From Polynucleobacter sp. MWH-Berg-3C6 (GTDB lineage: Bacteria > Pseudomonadota > Gammaproteobacteria > Burkholderiales > Burkholderiaceae), in the NCBI RefSeq assembly GCF_018881855.1, contig NZ_JACVPN010000001.1, forward strand, positions 434,001-498,000: a DNA stretch of 64,000 nt, read 5' to 3'. Position 1 is the first letter of the stretch; each line of letters starts with the position of its first letter. Under the pieces are notes generated by a model. The model ran no database searches. It was given only the letters and a program-made list of their open reading frames with translations, and was not told the origin of the DNA. Both the position numbers and the translations under genes were made by a program. Below are positions 16,998-26,635 of the stretch, one piece after another.

Positions 16998-17633
16998 ATG
17001 TGCTTAAGATCGCTTCTTTCGAGAATTATTCTAAGCGCTATTGCGCTGACTTTTATGGGGGCTGTAATGGCAATCGAAGAGCCTAAATATTCTGTTTTAG
17101 AAAAAACACCTCCATTTGAACTGAGGTCATATGCGCCAATGATATTGGCTGAAGCGCAAACAGAAGGCAGCTTAGACGAGGCCTCAAGTCAGGGCTTTCG
17201 ACTGATTGCTGGCTATATCTTTGGGCAGAATCAGGTCAGTGAAAAAATTGCGATGACCGTACCAGTGGCGGTTGAAGAGCAAGCGCCTAAGAGTGCAAAG
17301 ATTGCCATGACAGCCCCGGTGAATATTGAATCAAATGCTGGCAAATGGACCGTTTCATTTGTAATGCCATCTGAATACACCATGGAAAGCCTGCCAAAGC
17401 CTCTGAATCCGAGAGTTCAGTTGCGTCAGATCCCAGCTGTAAAGCGTGCAGTGATTATGTTTACTGGCTTTAATAGTGAGAATAAGGTCGCTGAAAAAAC
17501 ATTAGAGCTAGAAGAGTGGATGCGGAGTAAAAATCTTCAAGCAGTTGGCGTTCCGAGATTTGCTCGTTATAACCCACCCTGGTCGATACCTTTTATGCGT
17601 CGCAATGAAATCATGATTGATATTCGCGACTAG
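16998..17633 (+). CDS. SOUL-family haem-binding protein, exported
   Basis: A 211-residue protein whose first ~25 residues form a Sec-type signal (SRIILSAIALTFMGAVMA). The mature part is a SOUL/HBP domain: EEPKYSVLEKTPPFELRSYAP, SEKIAMTVPV, KIAMTAPV and FVMPSEYTMESLPKP are family hallmarks. SOUL proteins bind tetrapyrroles, so it may scavenge haem or porphyrin in the periplasm; the actual ligand is unknown. The start codon directly follows the ldcA stop. The gene converges with rlmJ across a 21-base gap. Confidence 0.88.
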   Translation: MCLRSLLSRIILSAIALTFMGAVMAIEEPKYSVLEKTPPFELRSYAPMILAEAQTEGSLDEASSQGFRLIAGYIFGQNQVSEKIAMTVPVAVEEQAPKSAKIAMTAPVNIESNAGKWTVSFVMPSEYTMESLPKPLNPRVQLRQIPAVKRAVIMFTGFNSENKVAEKTLELEEWMRSKNLQAVGVPRFARYNPPWSIPFMRRNEIMIDIRD

Positions 17634-17654
17634 CAACTTCTTGTAGTGAATTCT

Positions 17655-18524
17655 CTAAGCTTCGAAGCTTTTCAGTAAAAATTGAGCGCCACCATCTACC
17701 CCTAATGCTTTAGTCAGAATGGGGAGAGCCTCTGATAAATGTTTTTCTAGGGTCCAGGGTGGATTGATGATGAACATGCCGCTTGCCTGAAGACGTCGCT
17801 CACCAGGTGCATTCTCAACCCTCAACTCCGTATGAAGCCATGAGCGTTTATGGCTCGCAGCAATTTTTTTCATGCGATCTGGGAGTGCTGCCGATTCTCT
17901 CCTAGAGAGAATGGGATACCAAATTGCATAACAGCCAGTAGCAAAGCGTTGCAGAGCTTCTTCCATCGCCGCTTCAAGATAACGGTAGTCTTGTTTGTCT
18001 TCGTAAGAAGGATCAATCAGAACTAGCCCACGCCTGCTGGGCGGCGGAAGCAAACCTTTGAGTCTGCTAAAGCTGTCTGCGGCATAAACATCGATTTGCT
18101 TAGCTTGCTCTAGCTCGCCAATATTGTGCCGAAGAATGTCAATTTCTTTGGGGTGAAGTTCAAATAACTTGAGCCGGTCTTGTGACCGAAGTAGGCGAGC
18201 TAAGATAAAAGGAGAGCCTGGATAGGTAGCAAGTTCGCCATCCACATTTTCTGCATAAAAAAACTCCAAATACTTGCGAATACTCTCTACAGCTGGATTG
18301 CCTGCTTCAATAAATTTGAGTAGTCGAAATATTCCACCCTCAGCCTCATTACTCACAGCAGCAAAGCCATCTTTTAAGCTGTAGATTCCGGCACCAGCAT
18401 GGGTATCAACAATCGTTAGGGCACCAGGTTTTTCCTGAAGATATTCAACCAAATGAATCAGTGTGAGGTGCTTCAGAATATCGGCGTGACTGCCGGCGTG
18501 GAACGCATGTCGGTAGCTAAACAT
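17655..18524 (-). CDS. rlmJ: 23S rRNA (adenine-2030-N6)-methyltransferase (RlmJ)
   Basis: SAM-dependent methyltransferase acting on A2030 of 23S rRNA. The 289-residue protein starts with SYRHAFHAGSHADILKHLTL, the diagnostic RlmJ N-terminus, followed by the SAM site VDTHAGAGIYSL. The catalytic motif IV reads DPSYE rather than the usual DPPYE; this variant may be normal for the lineage, but I cannot verify that. The gene lies 6 bases after the PAP2 gene on the same strand and appears to be the last gene of that operon. Confidence 0.93.
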   Translation of the reverse strand: MFSYRHAFHAGSHADILKHLTLIHLVEYLQEKPGALTIVDTHAGAGIYSLKDGFAAVSNEAEGGIFRLLKFIEAGNPAVESIRKYLEFFYAENVDGELATYPGSPFILARLLRSQDRLKLFELHPKEIDILRHNIGELEQAKQIDVYAADSFSRLKGLLPPPSRRGLVLIDPSYEDKQDYRYLEAAMEEALQRFATGCYAIWYPILSRRESAALPDRMKKIAASHKRSWLHTELRVENAPGERRLQASGMFIINPPWTLEKHLSEALPILTKALGVDGGAQFLLKSFEA

Positions 18525-18530
18525 AGTGAA

Positions 18531-19322
18531 TCACTCTGAGCGAGTGGGCGATTTATTAAACTGAGCTTTAATAAATAAAACCAAGGTTATGAGCAAAATG
18601 ACCACGGAGGCATATTGCAGCGGCTGGTTGAGCTGATGATCCATGATTTGCGTGAGATGGGCATAGATGGCAGCAATGCCGCCAATCGCCACAATGCGTA
18701 AGCAGATGCCTTGAGGAGAGAGGTATTTTTCAGGGACGCGGCTGGCCAATAAAGCCCCGAGCATCCCGCACCACATCCCAAATCCTGCGCCACCCAATAC
18801 ATCCGTTACCCAGTGAGCCCCAACGGCGCTACGAGATAAACCAACAAGAGCTGCAATAAAAAAGAGGAGCAATGCCGGTTTGCGTTTGTCTTTATCGCAA
18901 GAAAAATATAGTGCAGTGGCCGTAGCAAAAGCAGTGATAGTGTGGCCAGAGGGGAATGCATTATGAAGCAGTGGCTCCCCAAGGCGGTAAAAGCTACCCT
19001 CCGTTAAAACTCCAGCAGGTCTTGGGAGGGCAAAATAATTTTTTAGCAGTGGACTGGTAAGGGCGCTGAGAACGCCGGCAAAAACTGCTGCACTCAATGC
19101 ACGAGGTGCCAGCAAAAGGAGCGGAAATGCAATCGCAAATACCCCCCATCCATTACCCAAGAATGTCAGCCATGCCCAAAGTGTATCTGGCAGCGATCTT
19201 GCTAACTGATTCAGAAATAGAAAGCTACTGTTTTGGAGTTCACCAAAATAGATTGCAAATGCGAGTGCTAGCGGGGCTAATGGAATGAACCAAGCTAATG
19301 CTGGAATTGCCTTTTTACCCAT
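18531..19322 (-). CDS. PAP2-family membrane phosphatase
   Basis: A 263-residue integral membrane protein with about seven hydrophobic segments and the three PAP2 motifs: KNYFALPRP, PSGH and SRSAVGAHWVTDV. PAP2 enzymes of this type dephosphorylate undecaprenyl diphosphate or lipid A/phospholipid substrates on the periplasmic side. Its position in an operon with a GT39 transferase, a GT9 transferase and a flippase-like protein suggests a role in polyprenyl phosphate recycling or lipid A modification, but the substrate cannot be told from sequence. Gaps are 5 bases to the GT9 gene and 6 bases to rlmJ. Confidence 0.88.
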   Translation of the reverse strand: MGKKAIPALAWFIPLAPLALAFAIYFGELQNSSFLFLNQLARSLPDTLWAWLTFLGNGWGVFAIAFPLLLLAPRALSAAVFAGVLSALTSPLLKNYFALPRPAGVLTEGSFYRLGEPLLHNAFPSGHTITAFATATALYFSCDKDKRKPALLLFFIAALVGLSRSAVGAHWVTDVLGGAGFGMWCGMLGALLASRVPEKYLSPQGICLRIVAIGGIAAIYAHLTQIMDHQLNQPLQYASVVILLITLVLFIKAQFNKSPTRSE

Positions 19323-19327
19323 CCTGC

Positions 19328-20587
19328 TTAGCGACCCTTAGCCTGATCTGCATCTTGTAATTGAATGGCAACTTTTTCTAAAACTTGAGCAACGGTAATC
19401 GCTTGCATGCAGACATTATCGTGACAGGGTGTTTTGCGATGATTTGCAGCACTGACGCATGGAGAGCATGCTAAGTTGGCTGTGATTGCAATAGAATTTC
19501 CTATGGAGCCATATAGAGCTGGGGTTTCCGGTCCAAAGAGAACAACTGTTCTTAATGGCGTCACTGCTGAGAAGTGGCCTGGGCCAGAGTCATTCGTCAC
19601 CATAACATCTGAAAGGGTATAAAGCGGCGGCAACTCTGCAAAACTCACTTGACCAGCAAAGTTGAGGGCATTTTTGACATTAGCGACTGTGCGAACTTTT
19701 TCAACATAAGCAAATTCAGCAGGAGATCCTGTGATCAAAATGAGATCACTCGGATATTGTTGATGAACTCCTTGAATCAATTCTGAAAAGCGCTGTTGTG
19801 CCCAACGGCGTTGTGGTAATAAATCACTAGCATTGGGATTAATCAGAATTAAGCGATTCTTGCCAGGAATATATTCAACCCCAGCTTCATTAGCTAATTT
19901 TTCAATTCGCTCTCGAACATTCTCAAGGACTGTTGGGTTGATCACGGCTTGCTCTAAGCGCACTTCAGAATCTGGGATCTGAATTTTGCTAAATGGCACT
20001 TCAATGTGTTTCGCAAAAGCAGCATGAATTAAAGAAAGAAAGTTCTTAGTAATGTGAATATGTGGGTTGTAGTGCACCTTACGGGTAAGCATAAAGCCGC
20101 GCCACAAGCCTTCACCATGAAAGATGTGATAACCCACGCGACGTCTGGCGCCACATAAGCCAGTTAGTAGGGCAGTAAAACGTGAAAATAGTTCTAAATC
20201 AATCACAGTATCAATGCGATGACGTCGGGCGATGATTAAAAAACGTAAGGTGTCTTTAATCAAGCCACCCAAGCTAGAGGAATCAATCGTAAAAATATTT
20301 TCTGGTTTGACAGTATTGAGTAGAGTTAGGCTGGCGCGATTACTCTTAAAAATGAGAAAGAAAAGTTCAGCGCCACGGGCCTGCGCATTACGCATAGCCG
20401 GGTCAACTAAAATTGCACTGCCCATTTCTGAGAGTTCAATAAAAAGTAATTTCTTGGGAGTCTCCGGCTCGCTACCAAAGATATTCTTTACTCCATCCAT
20501 GACAGCGACTAGAGGACTAGCGATTGCGCAGAGCGGCACACCGACCCAATGATCGATTGCACGCATGGTGTTGACGCTAATAGTCAT
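19328..20587 (-). CDS. Glycosyltransferase family 9 (heptosyltransferase-like)
   Basis: A 419-residue protein with the GT-B fold of the ADP-heptose:LPS heptosyltransferase family. The N-terminal LLFIELSEMGSAILVDPAM replaces the usual '..GD.v...P' loop. The C-terminal nucleotide-binding part contains INPNASDLLPQRRW, ILITGSPAEFAYV and VTNDSGPGHFSAVTPLRTVVLFGPETP, all typical of GT9. Additional cysteines near the C-terminus (ACSPCV, CHDNVCM) are also seen in some family members. It probably adds a heptose or similar sugar to LPS core. An internal ATG seven codons later is an alternative start. Confidence 0.86.
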   Translation of the reverse strand: MTISVNTMRAIDHWVGVPLCAIASPLVAVMDGVKNIFGSEPETPKKLLFIELSEMGSAILVDPAMRNAQARGAELFFLIFKSNRASLTLLNTVKPENIFTIDSSSLGGLIKDTLRFLIIARRHRIDTVIDLELFSRFTALLTGLCGARRRVGYHIFHGEGLWRGFMLTRKVHYNPHIHITKNFLSLIHAAFAKHIEVPFSKIQIPDSEVRLEQAVINPTVLENVRERIEKLANEAGVEYIPGKNRLILINPNASDLLPQRRWAQQRFSELIQGVHQQYPSDLILITGSPAEFAYVEKVRTVANVKNALNFAGQVSFAELPPLYTLSDVMVTNDSGPGHFSAVTPLRTVVLFGPETPALYGSIGNSIAITANLACSPCVSAANHRKTPCHDNVCMQAITVAQVLEKVAIQLQDADQAKGR

Positions 20588-20605
20588 AGTTTTGCTCTAA
20601 AGAAA

Positions 20606-21649
20606 TTATTTTCGTTTTAGTAAAAAGTATGCGCCAGGTAGCACTGATAAAACAGTAATTGCACCATAGCTAATAGACGCCAACACTGTTAATGAGGGGC
20701 TAACACCCCATAGTGCTAATACAGAGGAAAGAGTCGCTTCCCGCAAGCCCCATCCTGAAATGCTAATGGGCAACATGAGTAGCAGGCTCAATGCCGGTAG
20801 GCCAATCATCAAACCCTCAATTGGCGCATCAACTCCATAGGCCTTCATGCAGAACAATAGCGTCAGAATGGTCAGGCAGTGAATTCCAACAGCTAAAAAG
20901 GCCTGTGCAATATTGGTTGGCCAAGAAAATGCCAGTCGAATGCCCGGCATTGCATTACTCATTTGCAGACGGTCTAACATTGTTTGTAATAGCTGTCTGG
21001 TTTTGGACCATGCCAGGATGAAGGCGATCAGGACTCCTGCCAAAAGCATGATGCCTAAGACGGCATAGCCTAAATCTTGACCCCAGGCAGCAAGAGTTGC
21101 GCCGCCTATGATTAAACCAATACCACCTAATAAATTATTTCCAGCTAGACCCAAAAGGCGATCAACTAAAGTCATTGCAAAGCTTAGGCGGAGTTTAGGG
21201 GTTGCATGCCCCAGATCAACTGCATGATGAAGCTCTTCGTCCAACTCTTTGCGGTCACTGAAGTTTCCTGAGCTTGTAAGATGGGTTGCTGTGATGGCGC
21301 GATAGCTATCACCGCCCAATGTACTTGGTAGGCCTTGGTTAATTAATCCACCTGCAAAATACAGGCCGATATAGGAATGAATACGACGTGGAAATCCGAC
21401 TGCCTGCATAAATAATCCCCAGCGGTAACCACCACAAACAAAGGCGGTCATCATGCTAGCCAGAGCAGCTAAAAACCAAATTGGCTCCATTTTGATTTCT
21501 GAATCTAAAAGAGCATGCCAATCAATTCCGCTAGTTGCCTTCCAAAGAAGTGCAATTGAAAGCAAAATCCGGATCGTCGGCCATGCGCGCTTAAGAACTG
21601 ATTTCCACCCGGAAGGGGTTTTAGGGGTGGATTGCGGTATTGAACTCAT
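20606..21649 (-). CDS. UPF0104/lysylphosphatidylglycerol synthase TM-region family protein
   Basis: A 347-residue polytopic membrane protein with eight or so hydrophobic helices. It has the FAGGLINQGLPSTLGGDSYRAI block (about residues 95-116 from the chosen start) typical of the UPF0104/LPG-synthase transmembrane family. The frame is open to 21727, but the ATG at 21649 avoids overlap with the GT39 gene and gives the usual N-terminus. Members of this family include flippase-like proteins and proteins of unknown role in lipid or glycan handling. Its neighbours suggest transport or modification of a lipid-linked sugar. Confidence 0.82.
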   Translation of the reverse strand: MSSIPQSTPKTPSGWKSVLKRAWPTIRILLSIALLWKATSGIDWHALLDSEIKMEPIWFLAALASMMTAFVCGGYRWGLFMQAVGFPRRIHSYIGLYFAGGLINQGLPSTLGGDSYRAITATHLTSSGNFSDRKELDEELHHAVDLGHATPKLRLSFAMTLVDRLLGLAGNNLLGGIGLIIGGATLAAWGQDLGYAVLGIMLLAGVLIAFILAWSKTRQLLQTMLDRLQMSNAMPGIRLAFSWPTNIAQAFLAVGIHCLTILTLLFCMKAYGVDAPIEGLMIGLPALSLLLMLPISISGWGLREATLSSVLALWGVSPSLTVLASISYGAITVLSVLPGAYFLLKRK

Positions 21650-21699
21650 AGGCGTAAGGATAATGCCTTGGGCGCCTAAGGTCCTGAATTTGAGGGGAA

Positions 21700-23196
21700 T
21701 TACTCTGTTGTGGACGGCCCTTGCCAATTACTGCACAGGCTAAAGTCAAATTTGGACAATACCTGGCCAAAGCGCTGGATTTCTAGGCTATCTAGAGGCT
21801 CGCAGCGTTCAAAGCCTGCTTTCTGAGCAATGGGGGGCGAAAACGCCATGCCAGACCAATTGATTAGCAGGATATTTGCTCCCGAAGGAAGTTGTCCAAA
21901 CCAGAGATCAAATTGGTCTTTTCTTTGATCAAGCACAAATACCGGGATCGGTTTTGCGTACCAGGCAGCGCGGCTGCCCAATGTCCAGTTTTGTACGGCA
22001 ATGCCATCTGCTTTAGTAGCTTGAGTTAATTCAGCTGCTTTTTGCCCCGCGCTTTTCCAACCATAAAGATCGGCAATTGGATTGGATTTCATGGATGCTG
22101 AGCTAATACCGCCAGATAAGACAAATGCAAAGCCGATTAGGCAAAGCGTAATTTGCAATATCAATAAAAGACGTATGACGGTGCGATGTTGAATGGACCA
22201 CGCCTTTGCTAAACCAATGCCGGCAAATGGCGCCAAACAAAACCATGCAGGAGTTGTCCAGTGGGGTAGTCCACCACCACCAGAAAGACTTGCAAAAATA
22301 ATAAAAGGAATAAAGAAGAATCCAAGCAAAGACAGTAAAGAAAGCTTGGTTGTATGCATACAGTCTTTGAGAAAGACGTAGCTACCCACGATAAGTAGTG
22401 GGCCAAACGCAATAATCTGGATGCCAAGGAATGCACCTAATCTGCGCCACAACCATTCACCACCGCTACCATGAGCGATCTGGTATTTGAATGAAACCCA
22501 GTCATTGACCCAATTCCAATACAGGACAGGACCAATGAAGAGTAGGGCTAGAAGGGCGGCTAGCCAAAACCCTATTTTTCCAATCCAAGGCTTTCGACGA
22601 GCGCTAACAAATACCAGTAGAAGAGCAAAGGCGGTAAAGATGGCGGTGTATTTGCTTAGACCAGCTAATCCAAGTAATGCGCCGGTCAAGAGCCAATCGC
22701 CAATCGTGAAGTGATCTTGAATTAACCAACGCAGTGCCATCAACATCAGACCAAGACTTAAGGGTGCCAACAAAGTATCTGGTAACAAACCAATTGCCAG
22801 AACATGAGGCATTGGCGCAGCAATAATAGTTAGAACAGCCATCAGACCACAAGTGTTGGCAGAAGGCAGTGCGCTGGTGAGATAGCCCGAGTTTCTACCT
22901 TGGATGAAGTGGTGAATTTCTAATGTGACTTGGTAAACCAAAAAACAGGCGAGTGCCCAGAGAAATTCAGGCGCTAAGCGAATTAAGCCCTCCGATGAGG
23001 TAAGGGCAACCAGTGGCCACTGGATCCAGCCTACCAATGGCGGGTGATCAAAATAGCTCCAAGCTAAATGCTGAGCATATAAGGCGTAGTGCGCTTCATC
23101 AACTGAGAATTCAATTGAGAAACCCAGGGCAAAATGCACTAGCGCTGCTAGGCAAATGCAGATTGCGGCCCAGCTTGAAGGTGATTGATGACGCAT
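21700..23196 (-). CDS. Glycosyltransferase family 39 (ArnT/PMT-like)
   Basis: A 498-residue GT-C membrane glycosyltransferase with about eleven hydrophobic segments. The first periplasmic loop contains the catalytic acidic motif SVDEAHYALYAQHLAWSYFDHPP, close to ArnT and the PMT_2 family, which use polyprenyl-phosphate sugar donors. It is the first gene of the minus-strand envelope operon and is divergent from the DUF3047 lipoprotein gene. The acceptor (lipid A, glycan or protein) cannot be told from sequence. Confidence 0.87.
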   Translation of the reverse strand: MRHQSPSSWAAICICLAALVHFALGFSIEFSVDEAHYALYAQHLAWSYFDHPPLVGWIQWPLVALTSSEGLIRLAPEFLWALACFLVYQVTLEIHHFIQGRNSGYLTSALPSANTCGLMAVLTIIAAPMPHVLAIGLLPDTLLAPLSLGLMLMALRWLIQDHFTIGDWLLTGALLGLAGLSKYTAIFTAFALLLVFVSARRKPWIGKIGFWLAALLALLFIGPVLYWNWVNDWVSFKYQIAHGSGGEWLWRRLGAFLGIQIIAFGPLLIVGSYVFLKDCMHTTKLSLLSLLGFFFIPFIIFASLSGGGGLPHWTTPAWFCLAPFAGIGLAKAWSIQHRTVIRLLLILQITLCLIGFAFVLSGGISSASMKSNPIADLYGWKSAGQKAAELTQATKADGIAVQNWTLGSRAAWYAKPIPVFVLDQRKDQFDLWFGQLPSGANILLINWSGMAFSPPIAQKAGFERCEPLDSLEIQRFGQVLSKFDFSLCSNWQGPSTTE

Positions 23197-23244
23197 AAAC
23201 CGATTTTAGACTTACTCAGGGAATTCTTTGGGACAATTAACAAT

Positions 23245-24042
23245 ATGATCAAACGTGTTTTATCTCTCTTGATGCTCTCTGTGCTGCTAGCTTTGGCTGG
23301 CTGTGCCGGTTTTGGCGGCGGGTCAGTTCAAGATGAGTCTGGGCAGGCTTTTGATTCTAATAAGCTTACAGCGCAGGATGAGTTGCCTAAATTTTCTGCT
23401 GAGACTGCTCGTGCTGGCATCCCAAATGGCTGGAATTTTTATCGTATAGCACCCCATAAAAAGAATACCGTTTACCGCCTCGAGAATTATCAAGGTAGGA
23501 CTGTTCTAAGCGCTAATTCGAAAACATCTGCATCAGGTTTGGCGGTAAAGCTGCGTCCAAGGCAAGCAAATAATTTATGGCTACAGTGGGAGTGGAAAGC
23601 ATTGAGCGCTATTCCCGAAGCAGACAATTCAGAGCGTTACCATGATGATGCACCTCTCAGAATTCTGGTGGCGTTTGATGGCAATAAATCCAAGTTGCCT
23701 TTAAAAGAAAAAATGAACTTTGAAATGGCCAACCTCATTAGCGGTCAAGAGATGCCTTATGCAACGCTAATGTATATCTGGTCTGGTAAATCTCCGGTAG
23801 ATACCATTATTACCAATGCGCACACCTCGCGCATCAAGATGATTGTGGTCGACTCTGGTTGGGAAAATTTAGGCAGCTGGCACAAACATCAGCGTGATCT
23901 TGCTGCTGATTACAAACTAGCTTATGGCGAAGCTCCGGGCGAGATTATTGGAATCGCCTTGTTGACTGATACCGATAATACGAAATCAGAAGCGCGCGCT
24001 ATTTACGGCGATATTGAACTCATTCGCAAAAATTCTAAATAA
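23245..24042 (+). CDS. DUF3047 lipoprotein
   Basis: A 265-residue protein with a clear lipoprotein signal (LMLSVLLALAGC, cysteine about residue 20). The ATG at 23245 was chosen because it places that signal at the N-terminus; the open frame extends to 23185 and would overlap the divergent gene. The mature part carries the DUF3047 pattern: WKALSAIPEAD...DDAPLRILVAFDG, MYIWSGKSPVDTIITNAHTSRIKMIVV and IALLTDTDNTKSEARAIYGDI. The family is predicted to be an envelope beta-sandwich of unknown role. It converges tightly with copA (7-base gap). Confidence 0.88.
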   Translation: MIKRVLSLLMLSVLLALAGCAGFGGGSVQDESGQAFDSNKLTAQDELPKFSAETARAGIPNGWNFYRIAPHKKNTVYRLENYQGRTVLSANSKTSASGLAVKLRPRQANNLWLQWEWKALSAIPEADNSERYHDDAPLRILVAFDGNKSKLPLKEKMNFEMANLISGQEMPYATLMYIWSGKSPVDTIITNAHTSRIKMIVVDSGWENLGSWHKHQRDLAADYKLAYGEAPGEIIGIALLTDTDNTKSEARAIYGDIELIRKNSK

Positions 24043-24049
24043 AGATTTC

Positions 24050-26323
24050 TTAGGGGTGAGCGGGGCGCCAGCGTTTTAGTAGCAATGCATTGCTGAGTAC
24101 GCAAAAGCTGGAAAGTGCCATGGCGCTTCCTGCCAGCATTGGCGATAGATAGCCTAGAGCAGCAAGGGGAATTCCAGTGGAGTTGAATATGAAAGCCCAA
24201 AATAAGTTTTGCTGAATTTTTTTCCAAGTGCGTTTGGAGATATCAATAGCATCAGCAACTAAGCTAGGGTCTCCACGCATCAAAGTAATTCCTGCGGCCT
24301 GCATGGCAACATCTGTGCCAGTAGACATCGCCATGCCAACATCTGCTGTAGCAAGAGCAGGTGCATCATTTACACCATCACCCACCATTGCAACCCAATG
24401 TTGTTGACCATTCTTTCCAGATGCTTGTAATTGACGAATAATGTCTGCTTTGTGATTTGGCATGACCTGCGCAAAGACTTCATCAATACCGATGAGGTGA
24501 CCCACTCGATTTGCTGCTGCAGTATTGTCTCCAGAGAGCATGACGGTACGAATGTGTAGTTTATGTAAGGTAGCAATGGACTCGCTGGCATTACTTTTAA
24601 GCTCATCGCCAAAAGCGATAATCGCAATTGGTGTTGATGTGGATTCATTCATTAATACAGAGACAGTCTGCCCCGCCTCAAAGCAAGCTTGAGCTTTTTG
24701 GATAATGCTCGCCTGATTGGGATTTGCCTCTAGTGACGCAATGCTTTGTAAGTAGAGGTTTTGACCAGCCCATGGTCCAGTACCAGGTTTGCCGCTAATG
24801 CCTATGCCTGGTAGTGCTTTGCTTTCTGAAGGTGGGATGGGGCTCACTCCTTTTTGCTTGGCTGCATCTAGCAAGGCTTTAGCCAAAGGGTGTTCACTGC
24901 CTAATTGCAAACCTGCAGCGCTAGCTAAGATGGTGTCATCATCAATCGAGCTGGTAAATGAGATTAAATTGAGAAGTCTGGGTTTGCCAATCGTCAGTGT
25001 TCCTGTTTTATCAAAGGCAATAATGTTCAAGCGATGCGCAAGTTCAAGTACTTGGGGATCTTTAATCAAAATACCAAAGCGTGCCGCAACGCCAGTTCCC
25101 GCCATAATTGCCGCAGGTGTTGCTAAACCAAGAGCGCATGGGCAAGCAATCACCAGCACAGACACTGCTCTTAAGATTGCGATTGATGCAGAATCCAAAT
25201 AAAACCAATTGACTAATCCTGTGATGATGGCAATCACAATGACACTCGGCACAAAAATTGCGCTGACTTGGTCAACTAATTTTTGAATTGGTGCTTTCTG
25301 AGTTTGCGCATCCTCTACTAAAGAGATAATTTTAGAGAGGACGCTTTCAACGCCGACAGCTTTGGCTTCAATGACTAGGACGCCTTCACCATTAAGGGAT
25401 CCGCCGATGACTTTGAGGCCAATGGATTTTTTGACGGGAGCACTTTCACCAGTCAGCAGTGATTCATCTACATGGCTACTACCAAGCAGAATTAGACCAT
25501 CCACTGGAATCCGTTCGCCTGGTAATACCAACACACGATCTTGAGGAAAGGCCTGCTCTAGTGGTAGGTCGCGATATTGATCTAGTGGGGCACCCTCTGC
25601 GACTTCGATGTTAGGGTTGAGAACTTTGGCATGCTCTGGCCATAGCTTTTGAAGCGCTCGAATGGCTTCACTGGTTTGTTGTTTGGCGCGAGCCTCTAGC
25701 CACTTGCCCAAAAGGACCATACAAATGATGACTGCTGATCCCTCAAAATACAGTTCATGTGCTGCATGGGTTGAAGCTAGCATTTGATAAATACTTAAAC
25801 CATAGGCAGCACTAGTTCCCAGTGCAACTAGTAGATCCATATTGCCAGCGCCAGACATGAGGGACTTAAAACCGGCTCTATAAAAGCGCCACCCTAAAAA
25901 GAACTGCACTGGACTTGCTAATAGTAATTGCCATTTTGGTGAGAGCGCCCAATGAATCCCGAACGGCATGAGAAGCATTGGTAAAAATAATGGGGCCGAA
26001 AGAGCAAAACCTAGTAACACCCTTCCCAGGCCATCACTGCCCCAAAAAGATTGCGAGGGCTTGCCTGCAGCAATTGCGTGAGAGCTGCTTAGTTGGGCCT
26101 CATAACCAGTTTTTTGTACTGCCGCAATGACTTCTTCAATTTTTGTCGGCGATGATGCATTCAGACGAATTCTGGCCTGTTCAGTCGCTAGATTGACACT
26201 TGCAGCTTCAACCCCGGGGATCTTATCTAGCGCTTTTTCAACCCTACCCACACAGGATGCGCAGGTCATTCCGCCTATATCTAGAGTAAATAACTCAGAA
26301 TTGATCTCTTTTTGGGTGTTCAT
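24050..26323 (-). CDS. copA: Copper-exporting P1B-type ATPase
   Basis: A 757-residue heavy-metal ATPase. One N-terminal HMA domain has GMTCASC (C21/C24). Eight membrane helices follow, with the CPC ion motif in VIACPCALGLATPAA. The phosphorylation site is in FDKTGTLTIG. The HP motif lies in SEHPLAKALL, and the hinge sequence MVGDGVNDAPALATADVGMAM is complete. It exports Cu(I) from the cytoplasm using ATP. A CopZ-type chaperone gene is divergent 50 bases away, which supports copper rather than zinc as substrate. I could not identify a clear CueR box in the intergenic gap. Confidence 0.94.
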   Translation of the reverse strand: MNTQKEINSELFTLDIGGMTCASCVGRVEKALDKIPGVEAASVNLATEQARIRLNASSPTKIEEVIAAVQKTGYEAQLSSSHAIAAGKPSQSFWGSDGLGRVLLGFALSAPLFLPMLLMPFGIHWALSPKWQLLLASPVQFFLGWRFYRAGFKSLMSGAGNMDLLVALGTSAAYGLSIYQMLASTHAAHELYFEGSAVIICMVLLGKWLEARAKQQTSEAIRALQKLWPEHAKVLNPNIEVAEGAPLDQYRDLPLEQAFPQDRVLVLPGERIPVDGLILLGSSHVDESLLTGESAPVKKSIGLKVIGGSLNGEGVLVIEAKAVGVESVLSKIISLVEDAQTQKAPIQKLVDQVSAIFVPSVIVIAIITGLVNWFYLDSASIAILRAVSVLVIACPCALGLATPAAIMAGTGVAARFGILIKDPQVLELAHRLNIIAFDKTGTLTIGKPRLLNLISFTSSIDDDTILASAAGLQLGSEHPLAKALLDAAKQKGVSPIPPSESKALPGIGISGKPGTGPWAGQNLYLQSIASLEANPNQASIIQKAQACFEAGQTVSVLMNESTSTPIAIIAFGDELKSNASESIATLHKLHIRTVMLSGDNTAAANRVGHLIGIDEVFAQVMPNHKADIIRQLQASGKNGQQHWVAMVGDGVNDAPALATADVGMAMSTGTDVAMQAAGITLMRGDPSLVADAIDISKRTWKKIQQNLFWAFIFNSTGIPLAALGYLSPMLAGSAMALSSFCVLSNALLLKRWRPAHP

Positions 26324-26373
26324 ATAGAAGATAATCTACTCCATACGACCCTATTCACTAATAAGAGGCTTAT

Positions 26374-26568
26374 ATGTTGAGTTTAAAAGTATCTGGAATG
26401 ACTTGTGGGGGCTGTATTAATGCTGTTACTCGGGCGATTCAAGCCCAGGACCCAGGCGCCAAGGTTCAAGCAGATCTAGCTACTCAGACCGTCTCCCTTG
26501 ATACCACTCTATCCCAGGCCCAGGCCAGCCAGCTTATAACAGATGCCGGCTTTCCCGTTACTAATTAA
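26374..26568 (+). CDS. copZ: CopZ-like copper chaperone
   Basis: A 64-residue single HMA domain (SLKVSGMTCGGCINAVTRAI) with the GMTCxxC copper site at C11/C14. AAGAGG lies five bases before the ATG. Such proteins deliver Cu(I) to CopA. Divergence from copA across a 50-base gap suggests shared control. The CGGC variant of the motif (instead of CASC or CAHC) is acceptable for the family. Confidence 0.88.
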   Translation: MLSLKVSGMTCGGCINAVTRAIQAQDPGAKVQADLATQTVSLDTTLSQAQASQLITDAGFPVTN

Positions 26569-26635
26569 GCTTTTGTTTAGAATGTCAGCAAACCTAACAA
26601 AACCCGTATTTTTTGTTCCCAAAGGATCGTGATTT

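Noticed and set aside
24789-25202. Long open frame antisense to copA
   Set aside because: It lies wholly inside the well-conserved copA coding sequence with no ribosome site; it is a shadow frame.
26324-26373. CueR-type copper operator between copA and copZ
   Set aside because: I searched the 50-base gap for the usual dyad and found no convincing match.
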